Below, in pieces: positions 48,547 through 55,646 of a stretch of DNA of 64,000 nucleotides. Position numbers and translations under genes: made by a program. The DNA comes from Tessaracoccus antarcticus (lineage in GTDB: Bacteria; Actinomycetota; Actinomycetes; Propionibacteriales; Propionibacteriaceae). The number at the start of each line of letters is the position of its first letter. Position 1 is the stretch's first letter. Where the stretch lies: the NCBI RefSeq assembly GCF_003688855.1, contig NZ_REFW01000001.1:806001-870000 (forward strand), read 5' to 3'. The notes beneath the pieces were generated by a model. It did not search any database. It was not told the origin of the DNA and worked only from the letters and a program-made list of their open reading frames with translations.

Positions 48547-49898
48547 CAGCAGGCCTCCGGATCAGATTCCGTGGAGGCGGTGGGGGTGATGGGCGCAAGG
48601 TACGTGGGGTAGTTCGGCTGCCCTGTGGACAGGCCCGAGGGCGACGCGGTGGGGGTCGGGGTGCTGACGCCGGGCTGGTTGAGCCGCTCCTGGCGCACCG
48701 CCACGCACCGGTCGGCCTTCCACCGCAGCTCCTCCACCGACTCCTGTGCACTCACCAGGTCAGAAGTGGCAATGGTGTTGGAGACGGCCCGCTGGTAGAA
48801 GCGGGGCAGGTCAGAGACGGCGATATCGGATCGTTCAGCCAGGACATTGAGCTCGTAGCCCAGCAACGAGCCGGGGAGACCGTTGTAGATGGCGACGTTC
48901 CCGTCGGCCTCGGAGATGTAGTAGCGCGACGTGCTGTAGGCCACCACACCCCACGTGGCACCGCCCAGCACCAGCAGGATCGCCAGCGTGCCGGCTATCA
49001 CCCCGGGCCACCGCCGGGATGTGGGCTCGGGGGCGTAGCGCGCCACCTCGTCGCCCGTGTGCTCAGGAGTCAGTTCCTGCGGGGGCGGTGGAGGGGAGGC
49101 TGGCTCTTCCTCGACGTCGGGAATCTCGCGCTCAGTGGCCGAGCCGACCAGTTGGGGTCGGGCCGCGTCCAGCGCGTCGTCCTGTTCCACCACATCGGCG
49201 AGCACCACGGTGATGTTGTCGTGCCCACCGGCCTCGTTGGCGGCCTGCGTGAGGTCGTCGATGGCCAGGTCGAGATCGTCCTCGGTGAGGAATTCCCGGA
49301 TCTGGTCGTCGCTGATGAGGCCGGAGAGACCGTCAGAGCAGAAGAGGAGACGGTCGCCCAGCTGCACCTCGACGAGCTCCAGGTCGGGGCTGGTGTTGTT
49401 CTGCCCGTTCAGCACCCGCAGGATCAGCGATCGGTGCGGGTGGGTGGCGGCCTGCTCGGGGGTGAGGCGGCCCTCGTCCATGAGTTGCTGCACCCACGAG
49501 TGGTCGTGGGTGAGCTGGCTCAGGGCGCCGTCGCGGAGGAGGTAGCAGCGTGAGTCGCCGATGTGGGTCAGCGCCAGTTGCTCCCCATCAAACATGGCGC
49601 CACAGAAGGTTGTCCCCATCCCGTCGAGGGTCAGGTCCTGCGACACCAGTTCCGCCAGCCGGCTGTTGGCGGTGGCGAGGATGCCCTGCATGTGATCCAG
49701 CATCTCGGCGCCGGCCACATGGGCGTCGGCGTCCCGGGCGATGGTGGTGGCGACGGCCGACGCCAGATCACCCGCGGCGGCGCCTCCCATACCGTCGGCC
49801 ACCAGCAGCATCGTGGGGGATGCGTAGCCGGAATCCTGGTTGTTCTTGCGGATGCGACCCACTTCGGAGTGCGCCTCGAAACGCAGGGAGAACACCAT
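48546..49898 (-). CDS. pstP: PP2C-family Ser/Thr phosphatase PstP
   Basis: 450 residues. The PP2C domain (1 to about 240) carries the metal-binding motifs RKNNQDSGYA, LVADGMGGAAAGD, THIGDSRCYLLRDG, LFCSDGLSGL and GGHDNITVVLADV. A Pro/Glu-rich linker, one membrane helix (WPGVIAGTLAILLVLGGATWGVV) and an extracellular tail of 120 residues with a Pro/Thr-rich end follow. It reverses PknB phosphorylation of division and wall proteins. Confidence 0.95.
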   Translation of the reverse strand: MVFSLRFEAHSEVGRIRKNNQDSGYASPTMLLVADGMGGAAAGDLASAVATTIARDADAHVAGAEMLDHMQGILATANSRLAELVSQDLTLDGMGTTFCGAMFDGEQLALTHIGDSRCYLLRDGALSQLTHDHSWVQQLMDEGRLTPEQAATHPHRSLILRVLNGQNNTSPDLELVEVQLGDRLLFCSDGLSGLISDDQIREFLTEDDLDLAIDDLTQAANEAGGHDNITVVLADVVEQDDALDAARPQLVGSATEREIPDVEEEPASPPPPPQELTPEHTGDEVARYAPEPTSRRWPGVIAGTLAILLVLGGATWGVVAYSTSRYYISEADGNVAIYNGLPGSLLGYELNVLAERSDIAVSDLPRFYQRAVSNTIATSDLVSAQESVEELRWKADRCVAVRQERLNQPGVSTPTPTASPSGLSTGQPNYPTYLAPITPTASTESDPEAC

Positions 49899-49901
49899 GC
49901 G

Positions 49902-50360
49902 TCACGGCTCCAGACGCATGAGGGTCTTGCCGATGCGGATCACGTCACCCAGCGTGATGGAGACAGGTCCGGTGAGTCGTTTGCCGTTGACGTAGGTGCC
50001 GTTGGTGGAGTTGAGGTCTCTCACGGTCCAGGTCCGGGGGTCCGCCTGGGTCAGCTGGGCATGCCGGGCGGAGGCATAGTCATCGTCGAGAAGGAACGTG
50101 CTGTCGGCGGCTCTGCCGAGGTTGATGGTGGGCTCCAACGGGACGGACAGCCCCTGTTGGGCGCCCTGGGTCACCGCGAAGCGGGTCGGGAGCACTTCTT
50201 TGCCACGTTTTCGACGGGAGACGTCCGCCGTGGGGAGGCTGGAGGCCGTGACCTTCCGGCCGAACATGTCCTTGCGAATGACGTCGGCCACGAGTGCTAT
50301 GAAGATCCACAGCAGCGCCAGGAAGACGATCTTGATCGCCGCGACTATGAGTTCTGTCAC
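49902..50360 (-). CDS. fhaB: FHA-domain protein FhaB (FipA)
   Basis: 152 residues from GTG 50360, overlapping the fhaA stop by 4 bp. One N-terminal membrane helix (IVAAIKIVFLALLWIFIALVADVI) and a C-terminal FHA domain with INLGRAADSTFLLDD, ARHAQL and LNSTNGTYVNGKRL. It binds phosphothreonine peptides, in Mycobacterium linking PknA/B signalling to FtsZ and FtsQ. Confidence 0.94.
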   Translation of the reverse strand: MTELIVAAIKIVFLALLWIFIALVADVIRKDMFGRKVTASSLPTADVSRRKRGKEVLPTRFAVTQGAQQGLSVPLEPTINLGRAADSTFLLDDDYASARHAQLTQADPRTWTVRDLNSTNGTYVNGKRLTGPVSITLGDVIRIGKTLMRLEP

Positions 50361-51070
50361 GTGACCGCAGAGGAGGGAGAGTGCACCAGCATCCTCGTGT
50401 TCCCGATTTCGATGCGGGAGCCGTCAGTGAGCCTGGCCTGCTGCACACGAGACCCGTTGACGATGATCCCATTGGTGGAGCCGAGGTCCTCGATGCTGAC
50501 CTGGGGTGCGTCCTGAGTGCCTGAGACGGTGATCAGTGCATGGCGCCTGGACACGCCCGGGTCGTTGAGCCGCAGGTCGGCCTCGGATCCCCGACCCACC
50601 ACGAGGCCGGGCGGTACGAGTGGGTGCCGCACACCGCTGACCTCGATGACCAGGGGTCTGCTGGTGCGACGGATGGTGGGCGTGGGCGTATCGGCATCGC
50701 GGGACACGGCTTCGCTGGCCACTTTGAACTGGCCGGTGGGCAGGGTCTCGTCGCAGTCATAGGTGATGGCGATGGGACCGTTGAAGACGTAGCTGCGTTC
50801 GCGGGCGTGGTCCCTCAGGTCCGGGATGATCTCGGTGTTCAGAGTCTTGGAGTAGGGGAACAGGCGTGCGTGGTCATGGGGGGAGAGAAAGACGGTGAAC
50901 TCGTTGGGGACGAGTCGCTTGTCGCGGCTGAGAAGCTTCGCCTCCGCGTCCAGCTCACGCTGGATGCCGGCAGCGATCTCGACGGGCTGTACGTCGCCCT
51001 TGAAGGCGCGCGCGAAGACCTTGTCCACGGCGGCGCCTATCCGCTTTTCTGCACGATCGAAGACTCCCAT
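50357..51070 (-). CDS. fhaA: FHA-domain protein FhaA with DUF3662 domain
   Basis: 237 residues from ATG 51070, behind a near-perfect AGGAGGT. The DUF3662 domain (1 to about 120, MGVFDRAEKRIGAAVDKVFARAFKGDVQPVEIAAGI opening) is followed directly by an FHA domain (LVVGRGSEADLRLNDPGVSRRHALI, LGSTNGIIVNG). The mycobacterial FhaA has a long disordered linker of some 200 residues here, which is nearly absent in this protein. First gene of the fhaA-fhaB-pstP-rodA-pbpA-pknB operon; the genes overlap by 1 to 4 bp until pbpA. Confidence 0.94.
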   Translation of the reverse strand: MGVFDRAEKRIGAAVDKVFARAFKGDVQPVEIAAGIQRELDAEAKLLSRDKRLVPNEFTVFLSPHDHARLFPYSKTLNTEIIPDLRDHARERSYVFNGPIAITYDCDETLPTGQFKVASEAVSRDADTPTPTIRRTSRPLVIEVSGVRHPLVPPGLVVGRGSEADLRLNDPGVSRRHALITVSGTQDAPQVSIEDLGSTNGIIVNGSRVQQARLTDGSRIEIGNTRMLVHSPSSAVT

Positions 51071-51164
51071 CGCACCTCCTCTCCCTGTCAAGGACTGGGC
51101 TCAGCTTACCGAGCGGGGCACCACCTGCCACTTCTGCGGCCTCTTTGGCGGGCCCGCCGCGACG

Positions 51165-52208
51165 TCAAGCCTTGTCAGCGTCCAATGGGTCGCGGGGTGG
51201 TGCGGCCCACGCAAGTGTGGGGACGGCGGCGGCATAGGCGGCGAGGATCTCTGCAGAGCCCTCCAGGGCACTGATGGCCTCGGCAGCCACCCGTGCCTCA
51301 ACGTCCGCGGCAACGCGACGCACGCCGGGTGCCGTGCGCAGGGATTCGAGCACCTCTTCCCGCACCATGTTCCACAACCAGTCGCGCTGCTGGGCCAGGC
51401 GGCGGGTCACGAGGTCCCCATCGGCCTCCAGCGCTGCCCGGTGCTTCGTCACGGTCTCCCACACCTCTTCCAGGCCCGCTCCGGTGTAGGAGGAGCAGGT
51501 GAGGACTGGGGCGCGGCGCTTGTCGGGCTCGCCGGAAATGAGCTTCATGGCAATGGTCAACTCGCGGGCGGCGACCCGTGCGGCTGATTCGTTGTCGCCA
51601 TCGGCCTTGGTGATGGCGATGACGTCGGCCAATTCCAGGATGCCGCGTTTGATGCCCTGGAGTTGATCGCCCGTGCGGGCCACCTGCAGCATGAGAAAGG
51701 TGTCCACCATGCCCGATACCGCCACCTCGGACTGCCCGACGCCGACGGTCTCCACGATGATGACGTCGTAGCCTGCGGCTTCCAGTACCAGCATGGACTC
51801 GCGGGTGGCGCGCGCCACCCCGCCGAGATGCCCCGAGGACGGCGAGGGGCGTACGAAGGCGCCTTCGCGGTTCGACAGGTCGGCCATGCGGGTGCGGTCG
51901 CCGAGGATGGAGCCGCCGGTGCGGCTGGAGCTGGGGTCGACTGCCAGCACCGCCACCTTGTGGTGGTGTTCGGCGATCAGTTTGACGCCGATGGCGTCGA
52001 TGAACGTGGACTTGCCTGCGCCCGGGACCCCGGAGATCCCCACCCGGAACGCGTTGCCGGTGTGTGGCGCCAAACGCTGCAACAGCTCGTGGGCCTGCAG
52101 TCTGTGGGAGGGCTTCGTGGACTCCACCAGGGTGATGGCTCGCGCGACATGGCCCCGCGAGTTCTCCAGGACCTTCTCCGCCAGTTGCTCCATCGTCAGA
52201 TTGCGCAC
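51165..52208 (-). CDS. meaB: Methylmalonyl-CoA mutase-associated GTPase MeaB
   Basis: 347 residues from GTG 52208. G3E-family GTPase: P-loop GISGVPGAGKSTFID, AVDPSSSRTGGSILGDRTRM, EVTGV-like VETVGVGQSEVAV and specificity motif ITKADGDN. MeaB protects the mutase and gates delivery of adenosylcobalamin. The mutase genes lie 3.4 kb upstream in the same direction, separated by accessory genes. A TAGGGT box 7 bp before the GTG suggests a leaderless start. Confidence 0.93.
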   Translation of the reverse strand: MRNLTMEQLAEKVLENSRGHVARAITLVESTKPSHRLQAHELLQRLAPHTGNAFRVGISGVPGAGKSTFIDAIGVKLIAEHHHKVAVLAVDPSSSRTGGSILGDRTRMADLSNREGAFVRPSPSSGHLGGVARATRESMLVLEAAGYDVIIVETVGVGQSEVAVSGMVDTFLMLQVARTGDQLQGIKRGILELADVIAITKADGDNESAARVAARELTIAMKLISGEPDKRRAPVLTCSSYTGAGLEEVWETVTKHRAALEADGDLVTRRLAQQRDWLWNMVREEVLESLRTAPGVRRVAADVEARVAAEAISALEGSAEILAAYAAAVPTLAWAAPPRDPLDADKA

Positions 52209-52330
52209 GAATCCCACCCTAGCCACGCCGTCGGGTGGCGTGTGGCCGACCCCTCCGGTTGTCCACTCCCGGGTGTCGCGGATGCATAGACTTTCCGCGT
52301 CGCCGTCCGCCAAGGCAAAGGAGCCGCACC

Positions 52331-53008
52331 ATGCCCCGCATCCTGATCCTCAGCGGTGCCGGACACTACGCCGACCCGTGGCACCCGTTCGCCGAGACCT
52401 CGGGGATCGTCGCCGGCCTGCTGCGGGAGGTTGGTCACGATGTTGTGGTGCGCGACAGCGCACCGGGATCGTTGCAGGACCTGCCACAGTTCGACCTTCT
52501 GGTGGTCAACTCCGGCGGCCGCCTCGGTGAACCGGACCCGGCGGTCACGGCATCCTGGGCGGTGGATCACCGGGCACTGGCAGCGTTCCACATCGACGGT
52601 GGTCCGATTCTGGGTCTGCACACTGCCGTCGCCACGTTCCCGGACTGGCCTGCATGGGCCGCGATCATCGGCGGCCGATGGGGTGAGGAGGCCTTCCATC
52701 CGGAGATCGACACCGCCACGTTCCTGCCCTCCCCGCAGTCGTCTTCTCACCCGGTGTGGGACTCCCTGGAGTCCGTGGTCGCCTTCGATGAGCGGTACTC
52801 CCGTCTCGAACTGCTTGCCGGTTCGGAGCCGCTGGTCCAGCACGAGACCGACGGCACGGTGCACACCATGGGCTGGTTGGCATCCGTTCGTGTGGTCTAT
52901 GACGGCCTCGGCCACGACGCCCGCTCGTACGAGTCCGCTGGCCGCCGATGCCTGCTGCTGAACGAGGTGCAGTGGTTGCTGACCCCTCCGCCGGGTGCGG
53001 GGCACTAG
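52331..53008 (+). CDS. ThuA-like domain protein (trehalose utilisation family)
   Basis: 225 residues. A class I amidotransferase-like fold with RILILSGAGHYADPWHPFAETSGIVAGLL, FDLLVVNSGG, GGPILGLHTAVATFPDWPAWAAIIGGRW and HETDGTVHTMGW..GRRCLLLNEVQWLL. ThuA takes part in trehalose/sucrose oxidation in rhizobia; most homologues are uncharacterised. Divergent from meaB; 9 bp before the DUF5302 gene. Confidence 0.85.
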   Translation: MPRILILSGAGHYADPWHPFAETSGIVAGLLREVGHDVVVRDSAPGSLQDLPQFDLLVVNSGGRLGEPDPAVTASWAVDHRALAAFHIDGGPILGLHTAVATFPDWPAWAAIIGGRWGEEAFHPEIDTATFLPSPQSSSHPVWDSLESVVAFDERYSRLELLAGSEPLVQHETDGTVHTMGWLASVRVVYDGLGHDARSYESAGRRCLLLNEVQWLLTPPPGAGH

Positions 53009-53017
53009 AGTCGACGC

Positions 53018-53242
53018 ATGACCGAGCCCGAGAAGACCGACGCAGCGCTGGACCCCTCCGACTCCGAGCACACCGATGCACCTCTGGATCCCAAGGAAGC
53101 CATGCGGCTCGCGCTGGAGCGCAAGAAGCACAACGAACACCAGTCCGCGGCCCACGGGATCAACTCCGACAGGAACCAGGGCGGTCGCGCCAACAGCCAG
53201 ATGGGTGGCAAGCGCGAGTTCCGCCGTAAGTCAGGCGGCTGA
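53018..53242 (+). CDS. DUF5302-family small protein
   Basis: 74 residues, highly charged and without hydrophobic core: an acidic first half and a basic C-terminus NSDRNQGGRANSQMGGKREFRRKSGG. This pattern is typical of the small actinobacterial DUF5302 proteins, of unknown function and probably disordered or nucleic-acid binding. Confidence 0.8.
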   Translation: MTEPEKTDAALDPSDSEHTDAPLDPKEAMRLALERKKHNEHQSAAHGINSDRNQGGRANSQMGGKREFRRKSGG

Positions 53243-53352
53243 TCCTCTCTGCTCTGCCACCTGAGGGGGGCCACCTCTGATTCTGGGATGAGCGATGAGG
53301 ACACCACAGCGCGGCCAGTGACGGCGCCGGTTTTCATTCGCTGGGGGCGGAT

Positions 53353-53718
53353 TCATCCGCCGTCGTTGACGCCGTTCAGTACGCCCTGCAGCACGAGGAA
53401 GAGCACTCCCAGCACTACCTGCACCCCCAGCACGAGCCACGCGTTCCGGGCTGCGGCTGTGCCCTCGCGTCGCTGGAGGACCACGAGGGTGGCGACGGCG
53501 ACGACGAGCCAGATGCCGGTGAGCGAGAAACTCACCACCAGCAATGTCCGCAGGTAGGCAAGTGGGACTGTCACGTCGATGTCGTCGGGGTTGGTGCTTT
53601 TGAGGATCAGTTCGGCAACCTTGCCCAGGGCGACGGGCAGTAGGAACACGCTGGCGGCCATGATGGTCGCCGCAGTCTGCAAGCGGGAAGGCCTTGCCGC
53701 AGTCAGTGGATCATTCAT
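53353..53718 (-). CDS. Uncharacterised membrane protein with three to four helices
   Basis: 121 residues, not recognised. Hydrophobic segments at about 15-40 (TIMAASVFLLPVALGKVAELIL), 58-82 (LLVVSFSLTGIWLVVAVATLVVL) and 93-115 (WLVLGVQVVLGVLFLVLQGVL). No conserved polar motif. An AGGAG-like site (AAGGAGTTC) precedes the ATG. Confidence 0.65.
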   Translation of the reverse strand: MNDPLTAARPSRLQTAATIMAASVFLLPVALGKVAELILKSTNPDDIDVTVPLAYLRTLLVVSFSLTGIWLVVAVATLVVLQRREGTAAARNAWLVLGVQVVLGVLFLVLQGVLNGVNDGG

Positions 53719-53802
53719 CGGTGAACTCCTTCAACGGGTGAGTGCCAAACCAGCGGGCTTCCGGTTCCCGCCCCCTCCTGCGGCATGGCTGGATGGCGGC
53801 CA

Positions 53803-54123
53803 TCACAGGGTGAAGAAGCCCACGGCCAACAGCAGCAGGGGCGCGACGCACATCGTGACGACGAACAACGATTTCTTCTGACGAACGAGGAACAGCACTG
53901 CCGGCAGGGCGACGGCGCACGCGAGGATCCCGAGGATCGGCCCCACGATCAGTCCGAGCGCCGCGAGGGCATCGTCCCCGAATCCCTGGATGAAATAGGC
54001 GACGCCGAAGAAGAGCGCCCATGCTGCCGGCACCAGTGCGATCCACGCTAGAACCTTGGCCCACGTGGGCCCCCAGCACAAAGAGGTCTGGGCTGGGATG
54101 GGGTGCTGAAGGGGTGCCGTCAT
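53803..54123 (-). CDS. Uncharacterised small membrane protein
   Basis: 106 residues, not recognised. Three hydrophobic segments (VLAWIALVPAAWALFFGVAYFI, AALGLIVGPILGILACAVALPAVLFLV, LFVVTMCVAPLLLLAVGFFTL). It may be co-transcribed with the membrane-protein gene 84 bp downstream. Confidence 0.65.
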   Translation of the reverse strand: MTAPLQHPIPAQTSLCWGPTWAKVLAWIALVPAAWALFFGVAYFIQGFGDDALAALGLIVGPILGILACAVALPAVLFLVRQKKSLFVVTMCVAPLLLLAVGFFTL

Positions 54124-54211
54124 GTCAACGAGGATGGCACGTGGAGAGCTCGCACGCGGCGTCGTGGACCGGACAACGAGGACCAGTCCCGGGAGGGGCT
54201 ATCGAGGCTCG

Positions 54212-54648
54212 TCACACCTTTCGGCGTGGGACGGAATCCGGGACGGTGCCTGTGCGGTAGTACTCCTCGAAGAGGGGTGCCGCCTCGTGGGCAGTGAACA
54301 CCTCTTCGGCGTGGACCTCGGTGGAGAAGTCCTCATCCCACGAGATGGTGTGATTGGGTTCACCGGTGATCGGGGCTGTGGCCAGAACCCAGTGCTCGTG
54401 GTCACCAGAGGCTTTTGCGCGCAGTTCGACGGTGAGCGCCCCCGCAGAGCCTGCGCACTGGAGGTACTCCTCCGAGGCGGCGTCGACGTCGACGTCGTCG
54501 AACGGGACCCCTCCGGGTACCGCCACAGTGAATAGGCGAACAACCCCGAACCGTCCATCCTTCCGAGCACGTGGGCGAAGCCCAACTCCGCCTCCGATTC
54601 GGCAGGGCCGTCCATCTGAGTGTTGATGGTGGATCCAGTGGGGCTCAC
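54212..54648 (-). pseudogene. Frameshifted small soluble protein, last gene of ESX-like cassette
   Basis: From GTG 54648, with a strong AAGGAGG site, a frame codes about 46 residues (MSPTGSTINTQMDG ... GLFAYSLWRYPEG); coding sense then continues in the -1 frame (VPFDDVDVDAASEEYLQCAG ... EEYYRTGTVPDSVPRRKV) to 54212. The switch falls at the run CCCC at 54508-54511. Joined, it would be about 146 residues, acidic and soluble. This is either a sequencing error in the run, a true mutation, or -1 slippage; no classic slippery heptamer is seen. Position suggests an immunity or chaperone-type partner of the cassette, but this is a guess. Confidence 0.6.
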
Positions 54649-54755
54649 GGGGCCTCCTTGACCTTTTTGAGTTTCGAGGAGTCCCCCACCTTGATGAGAT
54701 CGGCGACTTTCTTCGAGATGATGTCGCTTTTCCCTGCGAACGGCCTTCTCGCCAT
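54645..54755 (-). CDS. 36-residue basic peptide in ESX-like cassette
   Basis: ATG 54755 follows the upstream stop by 1 base, and its TGA overlaps the next GTG (GTGA). The product, MARRPFAGKSDIISKKVADL then IKVGDSSKLKKVKEAP, is lysine-rich and probably helical. The tight overlap on both sides is the main support for translation; the codon third positions are not conclusive at this length. Confidence 0.5.
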   Translation of the reverse strand: MARRPFAGKSDIISKKVADLIKVGDSSKLKKVKEAP

Positions 54756-54756
54756 C

Positions 54757-55206
54757 TCAGCCCCCGACCAGTTCCATGACGGCCTGGTCAATGAGAATGC
54801 TGATCAGCGCGCCGGCGCCCTGTTTTGCGAGGAAGGACACACCGGCCGCCATTCCCCCGGAGACGATCGCAATTCCCAGAGCAATGGCGTCAAGGCGAAT
54901 TGCGCCAATGACGGCCAGTTTCAGGGCGACCACCACCTTGGCGGCGGCTGAGTACCCGGTGGCGATCAGGGGAGCTGCAGCCGCCAGGCTCGCCACGGAC
55001 TGGAGGAAACTGTCGTCGCTGTCCATGTGCGCCTGGAACGCCAGGGCGGTGGGTCCTTGGTTGTTGCTCGGCCAGGCGTCGAGGGTCGACGTCTGCGTCG
55101 TTGGCCACTCGTAGCCCAAGTGGTTGAGGAGTTCAATCGCCTTGCCCTTGGCGAAGCTCCCGAAGTCAATGTCGGGAAGGTCGATGAAGGGAATGTCGAA
55201 TCCCAT
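54757..55206 (-). CDS. Hydrophobic helical protein of ESX-like cassette
   Basis: 149 residues from ATG 55206, 2 bp after the upstream stop. A soluble N-terminal third (residues 1-55, GFDIPFIDLPDIDFG; LLNHLGYEWPTTQ) is followed by long Ala/Gly/Ile-rich helices (VVVALKLAVIGAIRLDAIALGIAIVSGGMAAGVSFLAKQGAGALISILIDQAVMEL over residues 90-146) that could insert in a membrane. No family recognised. Such proteins next to WXG100-like genes are often secreted as partners. Confidence 0.6.
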   Translation of the reverse strand: MGFDIPFIDLPDIDFGSFAKGKAIELLNHLGYEWPTTQTSTLDAWPSNNQGPTALAFQAHMDSDDSFLQSVASLAAAAPLIATGYSAAAKVVVALKLAVIGAIRLDAIALGIAIVSGGMAAGVSFLAKQGAGALISILIDQAVMELVGG

Positions 55207-55208
55207 TC

Positions 55209-55541
55209 TCACCACCCCGTTGTGATGCTGTTCGCTGCTGCCACGCTGTCGTCCTCGAGCGCCGCGTAGTCCTGGCCGGTGTTGATCATGGCGAGTGCCT
55301 CGGCCAACAGGCCAGCCGCCACGTCCGACTGGACTCCGGCCATCACGTCGGCCAGTGTGCCGAGAAGAATGGTGATCGCCCCGTCGACAGTGGCCATACC
55401 GTTCGCGGCGCCACAGGCAGCCGGGTTGGTGGTGCCGGAGATGAGTGATCCCAGAGTGGAATCAACATCGGGGGCGACATCCTCGTAGCCGTGACCGGTC
55501 CGCTGCCAGGAGGAGGGATTGAATTCGACCGTCACGTTCAC
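55209..55541 (-). CDS. WXG100-like small helical protein (putative type VII substrate)
   Basis: 110 residues from GTG 55541, with GGGGGAT upstream. The size, the Ala/Gly-rich helices with a break in the middle, and a C-terminal YxxxE element (DYAALEDD) resemble ESX/type VII substrates; the exact WxG turn is not present. No ESX secretion machinery is in the window. First gene of a four-gene run with gaps or overlaps of at most 4 bp. Confidence 0.6.
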   Translation of the reverse strand: MNVTVEFNPSSWQRTGHGYEDVAPDVDSTLGSLISGTTNPAACGAANGMATVDGAITILLGTLADVMAGVQSDVAAGLLAEALAMINTGQDYAALEDDSVAAANSITTGW

Positions 55542-55604
55542 ATCCCCCGAATCTCGCCGAGGGCGCGGCTGTAGCCGCTGTGCAGTTCCCGGCGTGCGGA
55601 CGGT

Positions 55605-55634
55605 GAAGGCCCGCCCCCGAGGGGACGGGCCTTC
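55605..55634 (-). terminator. Terminator after mutB
   Basis: GAAGGCCCG and CGGGCCTTC pair with a further inner CCCC/GGGG, about 12 bp past the mutB stop on the minus strand; no T-run. It separates mutAB from the ESX-like cassette. Confidence 0.7.
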
Positions 55635-55646
55635 AGCGATGTGGGG

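Noticed and set aside
54199-54500. Downstream part of the first frame of the broken cassette gene as a true protein
   Set aside because: After 54510 the translation becomes Ser/Thr/Pro/Arg-rich shadow; coding sense lies in the neighbouring frame.
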